Part shown: positions 1 through 7,597 of the stretch, one piece after another
How positions within the stretch are numbered: the first letter of the stretch is position 1
How the letters are laid out: every line of letters starts with the position of its first letter
Assembly: GCA_024762915.1 (NCBI GenBank)
Contig: JANTGL010000034.1
Span: forward strand, 1 to 14,670
DNA from: Bacteroidales bacterium
GTDB lineage: Bacteria; Bacteroidota; Bacteroidia; Bacteroidales; JAADGE01
Length of the DNA stretch: 14,670 nt
Direction of reading: 5' to 3'
Notes under the pieces: model-generated
What the model saw: only the letters and a program-made list of their open reading frames with translations
The model's database searches: none
Told to the model about the DNA's origin: nothing
Position numbers and translations under genes: made by a program

Positions 1-707
1 CCGCCGCGATCAAATTCGGTTGCATGTACATGAATCACCAATGGTTTTCCGCTGACTTCTTTTGCAGCAATACCGGCTGCATTTGTCAGCCAATCGTGTG
101 CATGAATAATATCAAAACCATTTTCCCGGGCGATAATTTTTGCAACTTGGGCATAATAATAAACTTCCTGCAATAAATTCGGTCCGTATTTTCCGGAGAA
201 ATTAAAAGTTCCTTCTTCTTCCGAGAACACCTCTTCTGTTTTACCGAATTCTATTTCTTTTATAATTCCGTCTTTTTCGTAATATAATTTGCCGGTTTCG
301 TCTATTTTGATGTGAGTTCCTTCTATGTTTTTTTCTTTCAGAAACTTATCAAATTCTTCCTGCGACAAGTAGGGTTGAAGTTTTGATTTAACTTCAATAA
401 ATTCAATATCTTTTAAAAGTGTATCTAATCTGCCGGATGTTTTATTTTCAATATTTGTTTTATAAGTTGTTTCAGGTTTTTCATTAATAAATTCTTTCAA
501 ATTAACTTTACGTTGTTTAACGGTAATATTTCCGGCATTTATCAGTTCTGCAACATTGTCATCTTCATCCCCATACAACTTAGGAACAACAAAAAGAATT
601 TCAATGTCTTCAAACTTTGATAAACTTTTTGTTAAGCCGTAGCAGGCGGTTCCGAGTCCTCCGGAGATATGCGGCGGGAATTCCCATCCGAACATTAAAA
701 CTTTCAT
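1..707 (-). CDS. Glycogen/starch synthase-like glycosyltransferase, N-terminal part (cut by window edge)
   Basis: The gene starts at the ATG at 707 and runs off the left edge, so only the first 235 residues are present. It begins MKVLMFGWEFPPHISGGLG, which has the glycine-rich nucleotide-sugar loop (HISGGLG) near the N terminus found in GT5/GT4 glycogen and starch synthases. Near the cut end it has FDIIHAHDWLTN and then HVHATEFDRGG, both typical of the acceptor-side Rossmann domain of these enzymes. A charged stretch of about 90 residues (roughly 70-165) separates these motifs. The expected activity is transfer of glucose from a nucleotide sugar to an alpha-1,4-glucan in the cytoplasm. The debranching-enzyme gene lies 33 bases upstream in the same direction, so they are probably one operon, and this supports a glycogen role. 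The donor-binding C-terminal domain is outside the window, so a different GT4 sugar transferase cannot be fully excluded. Confidence 0.85.
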   Translation of the reverse strand, partial: MKVLMFGWEFPPHISGGLGTACYGLTKSLSKFEDIEILFVVPKLYGDEDDNVAELINAGNITVKQRKVNLKEFINEKPETTYKTNIENKTSGRLDTLLKDIEFIEVKSKLQPYLSQEEFDKFLKEKNIEGTHIKIDETGKLYYEKDGIIKEIEFGKTEEVFSEEEGTFNFSGKYGPNLLQEVYYYAQVAKIIARENGFDIIHAHDWLTNAAGIAAKEVSGKPLVIHVHATEFDRG

Positions 708-740
708 ATTTTTGTTTTTATACAGAGCAATCAGTTAGTA

Positions 741-2651
741 TTATTCTGCCGTATTTATTAACATTTTAATTTTAAGTAATGCTGCAACACTCGGTGCATA
801 TGATATGGCACCGTTTGGTTTATGCGGCGGATTACCGTCAAATAATTCAGAAACAGAACCCATACCGTGGGTATTCATTTCTGCTTCAAATTGCTTATAA
901 ATGGTTTCAATTTGTTTCAAACTTTGTTCTTTATATAAATTAAATCTGGCACTGCAATATTCGGCAATTAACCACGGATGAATCGTTCCTTGATGCCTTG
1001 CTTTATTTCGCTCATCATGATTTCCGATATATTTACCTTTGTATGAAGGATTCATAGGACTTAATGTACGAAGTCCTTTTTTTGTTAATAAATGAGATTT
1101 CACAACTGCAATAACTTTCTTCTTGTTTCTGTCAGAAAGTGGTGAATATGCTAATGAAACAGCAAATATTTGATTGGGTCTTATCGTACTGTTCTGTTCG
1201 CTGTGATTCACAAAATCAAATAAACTGTCTTCTTTTTCGTTGATGAAAATTTCATTGAAAAAATGTTTAACTTTTTCGGGTAAATTTGTTAATTCTTTTC
1301 GTAATATTTTGCTGTTATTAATATCAGCTACTGCTGAAAGGTACATTAAAGCATTATACCATAAAGCATTAATTTCTACTGCAAAACCTGTTCTCGGTGT
1401 AACAGGTTCCCCGTATGCGAATTCATTCATCCATGTATAATTAGGCTTATCTTCAGGTATATAAAGTAAGCCGTTATCATGAACATAGGCGTTGTATTTT
1501 CCTTCTTTTATATTACGAATCAACTTTAACAGTTTTGTTCTGTATTTTTTCCAAATTTCTTCACAATTATCTGCAAAAGCAGTATATTCTTGAAGTGTTC
1601 TTAATATTAACAAAGGAATATCAGGTGCAATATTTTCTTCTTTTTCATTGAAAAATTGATTTAAAATTGTATCAAATGCTTTATGAAACACCGGAATATT
1701 ATCGGGTAAAGATAAACCTGTTAATGCCAAAAGAGATTCTCTTAATTGTGAATGATACCACGGAAAACCGGCAATAATTTTTAATTTTTTGTTTTTATAA
1801 TAAAAAAATTGTTCTCCGGAATTTTTTAAATTGTGATCAAAACTGTCTCGGGGGATCCTTTTTTTTAATTCTGAATTAAAGAGTGTATTTAAACTGCTTG
1901 TTTTGACTTCTTTTAATCCTGCCGAAAAAATAATTTTATCTCCTTTTTTAATATCTGCTTCAAAATAACCGTAGGTAAAAAGATCTTCGGTGAAATCATA
2001 ACCTCTTCTTTTCTCTTCACGATAAATAATATTCTTATTCCAATCGGGTGCCGTGATAAATTTTACTTTTTTCGAACATTGCATGTAAAGAGCCGGATAC
2101 TTCGTATACATTTTAACTTTTATTCCGTTTTGAATTTCTTCTTTTTTATTATTAACGGATAAATTCTCCTTACTTAATTCATGGATGTTTCGAAATGCCG
2201 TTAAAGGTTGCAATCGGAGGATTGTTTTTGAATGTGCATCAACAACGGTATATCTTATCAGTATTTGTTTTTCTTTTTCGGAAAGTAAAAGTTCTTTTTT
2301 TAAAATAACACCGCCTACTCTGTATGATTTAGCGGGTATCGGTTCTGTTTCAAATCCGGAAATATATCGATGACCGTGAGGATAAAAAACATCATCTTGA
2401 TATTGATGGATTGATAATCGAAATTCGTTATCATTCTGAATAATTGTTTCGTCAAGACTTGATAATAACAGAATTTTTCCGTCATCTTCATTAATACAAG
2501 GAACAATGAGTAAACCGTGATATTTACGGGTATTACAGTTGCTTAAAGTCGTACTTGCATATGAACCTCCTCTGTTTGAGCGTAGTATCTCCCTGTTTAA
2601 AGTATATTCAAGATTAACCAGTTTGTCTTTTTCAATTTTTATATATGACAT
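741..2651 (-). CDS. Glycogen debranching enzyme (amylo-alpha-1,6-glucosidase, GH133-like)
   Basis: Cytoplasmic enzyme expected to hydrolyse alpha-1,6 branch stubs in glycogen. With the start at 2651 (MSYIKIEKDKL) it has 636 residues, normal for the bacterial two-domain form. The N-terminal domain carries NRGGSYASTTLSNCNTRKYH (about residues 26-45), the signature of the bacterial debranching-enzyme N domain. The C-terminal (alpha/alpha)6 domain has GEPVTPRTGFAVEINALWYN (about 414-433) and SVSELFDGNPPHKPNG near the end, whose Glu602 matches the conserved catalytic Glu. An in-frame ATG lies at 2681, but the intervening bases hold a possible promoter element (2668-2675), so 2651 is preferred. Oddities: the usual TWMD is TWMN here (Asn409), and the usual AQAWS near the C terminus is SYAPS. 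These could lower or alter activity. The downstream glycogen-synthase-like gene is 33 bases away, probably co-transcribed. Confidence 0.88.
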   Translation of the reverse strand: MSYIKIEKDKLVNLEYTLNREILRSNRGGSYASTTLSNCNTRKYHGLLIVPCINEDDGKILLLSSLDETIIQNDNEFRLSIHQYQDDVFYPHGHRYISGFETEPIPAKSYRVGGVILKKELLLSEKEKQILIRYTVVDAHSKTILRLQPLTAFRNIHELSKENLSVNNKKEEIQNGIKVKMYTKYPALYMQCSKKVKFITAPDWNKNIIYREEKRRGYDFTEDLFTYGYFEADIKKGDKIIFSAGLKEVKTSSLNTLFNSELKKRIPRDSFDHNLKNSGEQFFYYKNKKLKIIAGFPWYHSQLRESLLALTGLSLPDNIPVFHKAFDTILNQFFNEKEENIAPDIPLLILRTLQEYTAFADNCEEIWKKYRTKLLKLIRNIKEGKYNAYVHDNGLLYIPEDKPNYTWMNEFAYGEPVTPRTGFAVEINALWYNALMYLSAVADINNSKILRKELTNLPEKVKHFFNEIFINEKEDSLFDFVNHSEQNSTIRPNQIFAVSLAYSPLSDRNKKKVIAVVKSHLLTKKGLRTLSPMNPSYKGKYIGNHDERNKARHQGTIHPWLIAEYCSARFNLYKEQSLKQIETIYKQFEAEMNTHGMGSVSELFDGNPPHKPNGAISYAPSVAALLKIKMLINTAE

Positions 2652-2667
2652 TCTAACTTTTTTTTTG

Positions 2668-2675
2668 CAAAGAAA
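2668..2675 (-). promoter_or_regulatory. Possible -7 element of the debranching-enzyme promoter
   Basis: On the minus strand TTTCTTTG lies 16 bases before the ATG at 2651. It differs by one base from the Bacteroidota TAnnTTTG element, and I see no convincing -33 TTTG. It is a weak call, supported mainly by its position. Confidence 0.3.
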
Positions 2676-2779
2676 AGACATTATTTAATAAAATGAATTA
2701 AAAATAATGTTAATTTTATTATAAATCACTTTATATAATGTTATTAAGCATAATCATGTAAATAATTATTATTTGCCAA

Positions 2780-2808
2780 TTGATAGTATGACAAATATCA
2801 TATTTTTG
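2780..2808 (+). promoter_or_regulatory. Bacteroidota-type promoter of the nfnAB operon
   Basis: TTG at 2780-2782, an 18-base spacer and TATTTTTG at 2801-2808 match the -33/-7 (TTTG...TAnnTTTG) pattern recognised by the primary sigma factor of Bacteroidota. Transcription would begin near 2815, giving a leader of about 67 bases before the ATG of nfnA. The rest of the divergent 230-base gap (2652-2881) is very AT-rich, and I see no other clear signal in it. Confidence 0.55.
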
Positions 2809-2881
2809 TGCAATTATTTTTTCTTGACAGAAATCAAATATAAAAAATATTAGTTAATTATAAATATAAAAAGATACGATA

Positions 2882-3703
2882 ATGAATAAGATTGTTGAAA
2901 AAGAGCAATTTTCGGAAAATGTGTTTAAGTTGGTTGTAGAAGCACCTGACGTTGCCGTAAGCCGAAAAGCCGGGCACTTTGTAATTATTAAGATAGGTGA
3001 AAAAGGCGAACGTATTCCGTTAACAATTGCAGGTTCAAATCCTGATAAAGGAACGATTGATTTAGTTATTCAAAGAGTGGGAGTAACGTCTCATAAATTA
3101 ACCTCATTAAATGTCGGTGATGAAATTACCGATTTAGTCGGTCCTTTGGGAAAAGCAACTCATATAGAAAAATTCGGTACCGTACTTGCTGCATGCGGCG
3201 GTGTCGGAACAGCTCCTATGTTACCGATAATTGAAGCTTTGAAAAAAGCAGGAAATAAAGTAATAACCGTTTTGGCTGCAAGAAATAAAGAATTAATTAT
3301 TCTGGAAGATCAAGTACGTCAATTTTCGGATGAAGTTGTTATTATGACAGATGACGGTTCGTACGGAACTAAAGGATTGGTAACAAAAGGGATGGAAGAT
3401 ATTATTAATCGTGAGAAAGTTGATAAATCAATTGTTATCGGTCCCGCAATTATGATGAAATTTGCGGCCTTAACAACTAAAAAATACAATATTCCTACGG
3501 AAGCCAGTTTAAATACAATTATGGTTGACGGAACGGGAATGTGCGGAGCATGCAGAATAAGCGTAGGCGGGAAAACAAAATTTGTTTGTGTTGACGGACC
3601 TGAATTTGATGCTCATCAAGTTGATTTTGACGAAATGTTAATGCGATTAGGTGCTTATAAAGATGAAGAAGTTCGCGCATTTGAAGCTTATATGAACAAT
3701 TAA
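2882..3703 (+). CDS. nfnA: NfnA: small subunit of NADH-dependent ferredoxin:NADP+ oxidoreductase
   Basis: 273 residues, the normal length for NfnA and related PyrK-like FAD/NAD-binding subunits. The N-terminal half is a ferredoxin-reductase-type FAD barrel (RIPLTIAGS around 44-52). It is followed by a nucleotide-binding domain with CGGVGTAPMLP around 108-118. A [2Fe-2S] motif near the C terminus reads D216-x4-C221-x2-C224-x11-C236. PyrK-type proteins have four cysteines; the Asp in place of the first Cys is the variant known from NfnA, and this favours NfnA over PyrK or a sulfide dehydrogenase subunit. In the family this subunit binds NAD(H) and FAD and pairs with NfnB, coupling NADH and reduced ferredoxin to NADP+ reduction by flavin-based electron bifurcation. 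nfnB follows after 32 bases, so they should be co-transcribed from the promoter at 2780-2808. The direction in vivo (making NADPH or making reduced ferredoxin) cannot be read from sequence. Confidence 0.88.
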   Translation: MNKIVEKEQFSENVFKLVVEAPDVAVSRKAGHFVIIKIGEKGERIPLTIAGSNPDKGTIDLVIQRVGVTSHKLTSLNVGDEITDLVGPLGKATHIEKFGTVLAACGGVGTAPMLPIIEALKKAGNKVITVLAARNKELIILEDQVRQFSDEVVIMTDDGSYGTKGLVTKGMEDIINREKVDKSIVIGPAIMMKFAALTTKKYNIPTEASLNTIMVDGTGMCGACRISVGGKTKFVCVDGPEFDAHQVDFDEMLMRLGAYKDEEVRAFEAYMNN

Positions 3704-3735
3704 TTCTCTAAAATTAATATCGGAAAAATAACAAA

Positions 3736-5217
3736 ATGGAAAATATAACAGATTATTATAAAAGTGAAAGAGCTCAAGAATGGAGAGCAGAAATCAGAAA
3801 ATCCGTAAAAGTTAAAGAAAGAACTTCGAAGGAACGCACAAAAATGCCTGAGCAAGAACCGACTGTCAGAAATAAAAACAGTTTGGAAGTAAATCTCGGT
3901 TTAGCAGAAAAAATTGCACAAAGTGAAGCACAACGCTGTATTGATTGTCCCGATCCGACTTGTGTAAAAGGTTGCCCCGTAAATATTTATATACCTAAAT
4001 TTATTAAAAAAATTGAAATAGGTGATTTTCTTGGTGCTGCTGCCGTATTAAAGGATACGAATACTTTGCCGGCTGTATGCGGAAGAGTTTGCCCTCAAGA
4101 AAAACAATGTGAAGCACAATGTTTTTATACGATTAAATTAAACCAACCTCCGGTAGCAATCGGTTATTTGGAACGATTTGCAGCTGATTATGAACGCAAC
4201 AGCGGAAAAACAGCTATTCCTGAAGTTGCAAAACCCAACGGTATAAAAGTTGCCTCAATCGGTTCGGGTCCTGCTTCTTTGGCTTGGTCTGCCGATATGG
4301 TAAAAATGGGTTATGATGTTACTGTTTTTGAGGCATTACATGAAATAGGCGGAGTATTAAAATACGGTATTCCCGAATTTCGTTTACCGAATTCCGTTGT
4401 CGATTTTGAAATTGATAATTTGGAAAAAATGGGTGTTAAATTTGTTAAGAATTTTGTGGTCGGGAAAACAGCAACCATTGATGATTTAAGAGCCAAGGGG
4501 TTTAAAGCCTTTTTTGTAGGAAGTGGTGCCGGCTTACCGCGTTTCATGAATATTCCCGGAGAAAATTCTATCGGTATTTTTTCATCAAATGAATATTTAA
4601 CGCGAGTGAACTTAATGGGTGCGGCTCATGAAGATCATGATACACCGGTAATTATCGGTAAAAATGTGGCTGTTGTCGGCGGCGGAAATACCGCAATGGA
4701 TTCTGTAAGAACAGCTAAACGGTTGGGTGCTGACCGTGCTATGATTATTTACAGACGTTCAAGAGAAGAAATGCCGGCTCGTTTGGAAGAAGTTCATCAT
4801 GCTTTGGATGAAGAAATCGAATTCTTGAATTTGAATAATCCCGTTGAATATATTGCTGATGATAAAGGACGTGTTCAAAAAGTTGTATTACAAAAAATGG
4901 AACTCGGAGAACCGGATGCTTCAGGAAGAAGAAGACCGATACCGATTGAAGGTTCGGAATATGAAATCGAAGTTGACGAAGTGGTTGTTGCCGTTGGTGT
5001 TTCTCCTAACCCGTTAATTCCTGCTACTGTTGCCGGATTAGAAACTACCAAATGGGGAACAATTGTCGTAAATGATGATTTGCAATCTTCGGTTGAAGAT
5101 ATTTTTGCCGGCGGTGATATTGTAAGAGGCGGTGCAACTGTTATTCTTGCAATGGGTGACGGCAGAAAAGCTGCCGGAGCAATGGATAAATACATTAAAG
5201 AAAAAATTAAAAAATAA
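3736..5217 (+). CDS. nfnB: NfnB: large bifurcating subunit (glutamate-synthase small-subunit-like)
   Basis: 493 residues. A charged N-terminal leader (1-60) precedes an iron-sulfur region with C68, C71, C76, C80 and then C115, C119, C125, C129, the layout for two [4Fe-4S] clusters in the GltD/NfnB family. A first dinucleotide fold starts at GSGPAS (176-181), and the second has GGGNTA (315-320) followed by YRRSREEMPAR (339-349). FAGGDIVRGGAT (457-468) is the C-terminal FAD-binding motif. In the family NfnB carries the bifurcating FAD, binds NADP(H) and exchanges electrons with ferredoxin. No large glutamate synthase subunit gene is nearby, whereas nfnA is directly upstream, so NfnB is preferred to GltD. 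The third glycine of the first GxGxxG is Ser181, a mild deviation. Only six bases separate its stop from the next start, so the next gene is in the same operon. Confidence 0.88.
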   Translation: MENITDYYKSERAQEWRAEIRKSVKVKERTSKERTKMPEQEPTVRNKNSLEVNLGLAEKIAQSEAQRCIDCPDPTCVKGCPVNIYIPKFIKKIEIGDFLGAAAVLKDTNTLPAVCGRVCPQEKQCEAQCFYTIKLNQPPVAIGYLERFAADYERNSGKTAIPEVAKPNGIKVASIGSGPASLAWSADMVKMGYDVTVFEALHEIGGVLKYGIPEFRLPNSVVDFEIDNLEKMGVKFVKNFVVGKTATIDDLRAKGFKAFFVGSGAGLPRFMNIPGENSIGIFSSNEYLTRVNLMGAAHEDHDTPVIIGKNVAVVGGGNTAMDSVRTAKRLGADRAMIIYRRSREEMPARLEEVHHALDEEIEFLNLNNPVEYIADDKGRVQKVVLQKMELGEPDASGRRRPIPIEGSEYEIEVDEVVVAVGVSPNPLIPATVAGLETTKWGTIVVNDDLQSSVEDIFAGGDIVRGGATVILAMGDGRKAAGAMDKYIKEKIKK

Positions 5218-5223
5218 TAAACC

Positions 5224-6216
5224 ATGACTGATTTAACAACCAGATACCTCGGATTAACATTAAAAAACCCGATAATTGCCGCAAGTTCAGGGCATACATC
5301 TACGGTTCATTATGTTAAAGAATTAGAAGAAAACGGTGTGGGTGCCGTTGTTTTGAAATCAATTTTTGAAGAAGAAATTCTGAACGAATTTAATGAACAC
5401 ATGAATTCGGATGATGAATTTCAAAGTAATATTGAATTCTTAGATTATTTCGATTATGAATTGAAAGAAGACAGCGTAAATAAATATGTTGATTTAATTA
5501 AAGAAGCTAAAAATGCTGTTTCTGTTCCCGTTATTGCAAGTGTTAATTGTGTTTCGGCTCACGAATGGACCGATTTTGCAAAAAAAATTGAAGAAGCCGG
5601 AGCTGATGCTTTGGAATTAAACATTTTTTTGATGCCTTCAGATGCAAAAAAAACAGGTCAGGAAATTGAAGAAACTTATTTCAATATAATTAAAAAAGTT
5701 TTAGATACCGTAAAAATTCCCGTTGCCGTAAAAATGAGTTCTTATTTCTCAAATTTAGGGAATATGATTCAAAAATTATCGGAAACAGGTATTAAAGGAT
5801 TGGTTCTGTTTAATCGTTCTTACAGTCCGGATTTTGACATAGAAAAAATGGAAGTTGTTTCTTCAAATGTTTTCAGTAAACCGGAAGATTATACATTGCC
5901 TTTACGATGGATTGCCATGACTTCCGATCATGCAAAATGTTCATTAGCGGCATCAACCGGAATTCATAATGCAGAAAGCATGATAAAATTATTACTTGCC
6001 GGAGCAAGTGCTGTTCAAATTGCATCAACAATATATATTAACGGTGCCGGACAAATAAATAAAATGTTAACAGAATTAGAAACTTGGATGAGTAAAAATA
6101 ATTACTTGAATATTGATCAATTCAAAGGAAAATTAAGTCAAAAAAACCTGAAAAATCCTGCAGAATTTGAACGTGTTCAGTTTATGAAATATTTCAGCGA
6201 CAGAGCGGTTGATTAA
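5224..6216 (+). CDS. Dihydroorotate dehydrogenase-like flavoprotein without the catalytic Cys/Ser motif
   Basis: 330 residues with an FMN-binding TIM barrel of the dihydroorotate dehydrogenase (DHOD) superfamily. Supporting segments are the N-terminal LGLTLKNPIIAASSG (9-23), ADALELNIF (127-135), IPVAVKMS (165-172) and STGIHNAESMIKLLLAGASA (244-263), which is the phosphate-binding end of the barrel. True DHODs have N-x-S-C/S-P-N for the catalytic base; here the same place reads NIFLMP, so the Cys/Ser is Leu136. It therefore probably does not oxidise dihydroorotate in the classical way. It belongs to the family usually annotated 'dihydroorotate dehydrogenase-like'; I know of no proven function. 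It starts six bases after nfnB in the same operon, suggesting that it is a redox partner of NfnAB or uses its electron carriers (inference). Confidence 0.85.
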   Translation: MTDLTTRYLGLTLKNPIIAASSGHTSTVHYVKELEENGVGAVVLKSIFEEEILNEFNEHMNSDDEFQSNIEFLDYFDYELKEDSVNKYVDLIKEAKNAVSVPVIASVNCVSAHEWTDFAKKIEEAGADALELNIFLMPSDAKKTGQEIEETYFNIIKKVLDTVKIPVAVKMSSYFSNLGNMIQKLSETGIKGLVLFNRSYSPDFDIEKMEVVSSNVFSKPEDYTLPLRWIAMTSDHAKCSLAASTGIHNAESMIKLLLAGASAVQIASTIYINGAGQINKMLTELETWMSKNNYLNIDQFKGKLSQKNLKNPAEFERVQFMKYFSDRAVD

Positions 6217-6233
6217 CTAAACTGCAAATTATT

Positions 6234-6264
6234 AAAAAACCGAGGTAAATCATCTCGGTTTTTT
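6234..6264. terminator. Bidirectional rho-independent terminator
   Basis: CCGAG at 6240-6244 pairs with CTCGG at 6254-6258. The stem extends by a G-T and a T-A pair and has a loop of about five bases. It is flanked by AAAAAA (6234-6239) and TTTTTT (6259-6264), so it can end transcription in both directions. It lies between the stops of the converging DHOD-like and HPRT-adenylate kinase genes, 18-20 bases from each. Confidence 0.88.
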
Positions 6265-6284
6265 AATTGTATAATGTAACCCGA

Positions 6285-7418
6285 TTATGCCTGTATTAGT
6301 TTTTCTATAATTTCGGAAATATCTTCGGAAATATCTTCTATTTTACCTTCTCCCATAATTTCATATAATTTTCCTTTTTGTCTGAAATATTCGCCGACAG
6401 GAGCTGTTTGGTCAATATAAGTTTTTATCCTCTCTTCAATAATTTCAGGTGTATCGTCTACTCTGTTTCCTAATTTTGCACGTTCAAGCAATCTTTTTAC
6501 AAGTTCTCTTTTCCTGACATTAAGGGCAAACATGGCTGAAATTTCATAATTTCTGTCTTTTAATATTTTTTCTAATCCCTTTGCTTGATCAACCGTTCGG
6601 GGAAATCCGTCAAGGACAACTCCTTTGGTTCCTTTATTTGCATCAATCTCTTTTGCAACCATACCCAAAATAATATCATCGGGAACCAAACCGCCTTTAT
6701 TCATATAGTTTTTTGCCAACTGCCCGAGCTTTGAATTTGTCTCAAGTTCTTTTCTAAGAAGGTCACCGGTAGATAAATGGACAAGATTATATTTTTCGAT
6801 AATTTTTTTAGATTGTGTTCCTTTACCGGCTCCGGGAGGTCCGAAAAGCAAGAAATATTTAACATTAGAAATAGCTTGGCTGGGTTGTTTCCCGTGTGTG
6901 TATATTGCAGTTAAATTTCGACCGTAACCGTCATAATCCAATCCGTAACCGACAATAAAATCATTCGGGATTTCCATACCGATATAATCAATCATGTAAT
7001 TTTTCATGAAAGCATCAGGTTTTAACAGTAAAGAAGCTATCCGAATTTCAGCAGGATTTAAATCTTTTATTTGATCGACTATTTTTTCCATTGTTATACC
7101 CGAATCAACGATATCTTCAAGAATAACAACGGTTTTACCTGTTAAGTCTTCATTTAACCCGATTAATTTTTTTACGTTTCCTGTTGATTCTGTTCCTTCA
7201 TAAGACGCAAACTTTATGAATGAAATTTGAGCATCAAATTCTATCCGCTTAAATAAATCAGCTGCAAACATAAAAGCGCCGTTTAGAATTGCAATAAAAA
7301 TAACATCTTTATGAAGTAATTGTGCATTTATTTCATCGGCAATATTTTGAACGGCATCCTGAATCTTTTTACTCGGAATGGTTAATTCAAATTCCTTATC
7401 AAGTAATTTAATCGTCAT
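6285..7418 (-). CDS. Bifunctional hypoxanthine phosphoribosyltransferase / adenylate kinase fusion
   Basis: 377 residues from the ATG at 7418 (MTIKLLDKEF). Residues 1 to about 180 are a purine phosphoribosyltransferase with the PRPP-binding motif VVILEDIVDSGIT (97-109), expected to convert hypoxanthine or guanine plus PRPP to IMP or GMP. Residues about 187-377 are a complete adenylate kinase: P-loop GPPGAGKGT (193-201), AMP-binding STGDLLRKEL (216-225), DGFPRT (270-275) and a short LID region around RAKLGNRVDD (313-322). The kinase domain interconverts ATP plus AMP with 2 ADP. Both halves keep their key motifs, so both activities are likely, in the cytoplasm. A longer frame opens at 7448, but that ATG overlaps a promoter-like TAAATTTG, so 7418 is the better start. 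The gene stands alone, with the shared terminator at 6234-6264 downstream. Similar fusions are, from memory, present in some other Bacteroidota. Confidence 0.92.
   Translation of the reverse strand: MTIKLLDKEFELTIPSKKIQDAVQNIADEINAQLLHKDVIFIAILNGAFMFAADLFKRIEFDAQISFIKFASYEGTESTGNVKKLIGLNEDLTGKTVVILEDIVDSGITMEKIVDQIKDLNPAEIRIASLLLKPDAFMKNYMIDYIGMEIPNDFIVGYGLDYDGYGRNLTAIYTHGKQPSQAISNVKYFLLFGPPGAGKGTQSKKIIEKYNLVHLSTGDLLRKELETNSKLGQLAKNYMNKGGLVPDDIILGMVAKEIDANKGTKGVVLDGFPRTVDQAKGLEKILKDRNYEISAMFALNVRKRELVKRLLERAKLGNRVDDTPEIIEERIKTYIDQTAPVGEYFRQKGKLYEIMGEGKIEDISEDISEIIEKLIQA
6312..6335. repeat. Tandem 12-bp repeat in the adenylate kinase 3' end
   Basis: TTCGGAAATATC occurs twice in a row, followed by a further TTC. 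On the coding strand it encodes the repeated ISED/DISE of the C-terminal residues around 363-370. A unit of 12 bases keeps the frame, so it may vary in copy number between strains without breaking the protein. Confidence 0.8.
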
Positions 7419-7445
7419 AATGTTGAGGATTTTTCTAAAAAGATA

Positions 7446-7453
7446 CAAATTTA
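7446..7453 (-). promoter_or_regulatory. -7 element of the HPRT-adenylate kinase promoter
   Basis: On the minus strand TAAATTTG matches TAnnTTTG, 27 bases before the chosen ATG at 7418. The only TTTG upstream (7468-7471) is 14 bases away, closer than the usual spacing of about 19, so the -33 element is weak. The element overlaps the alternative ATG at 7448, arguing against that start. Confidence 0.45.
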
Positions 7454-7597
7454 ATAAAAAATAAACACAAAAATCTTAAAAAAACGGGATTCTTTCTATT
7501 TTTCAAAGAAAATCATTTTAATTTAACTAAATAACTAAATAAAAAACAGTAACATTTCTGTAAATTGTTTTTCTTTGTAATAATATTAAATTCCATT

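Noticed and set aside
2882..3703. Reading nfnA as pyrK (dihydroorotate dehydrogenase electron-transfer subunit) because a DHOD-like gene is in the operon
   Set aside because: The [2Fe-2S] motif has Asp in place of the first Cys, nfnB lies between the two genes, and the DHOD-like protein lacks the catalytic motif, so a genuine class 1B DHOD is unlikely.
4875..5225. Open frame of 116 codons on the minus strand inside nfnB
   Set aside because: It is fully antisense to a well-supported gene with clear motifs. The translation is low-complexity, rich in Ser, Thr and Pro, with no recognisable domain, as expected of a shadow frame.
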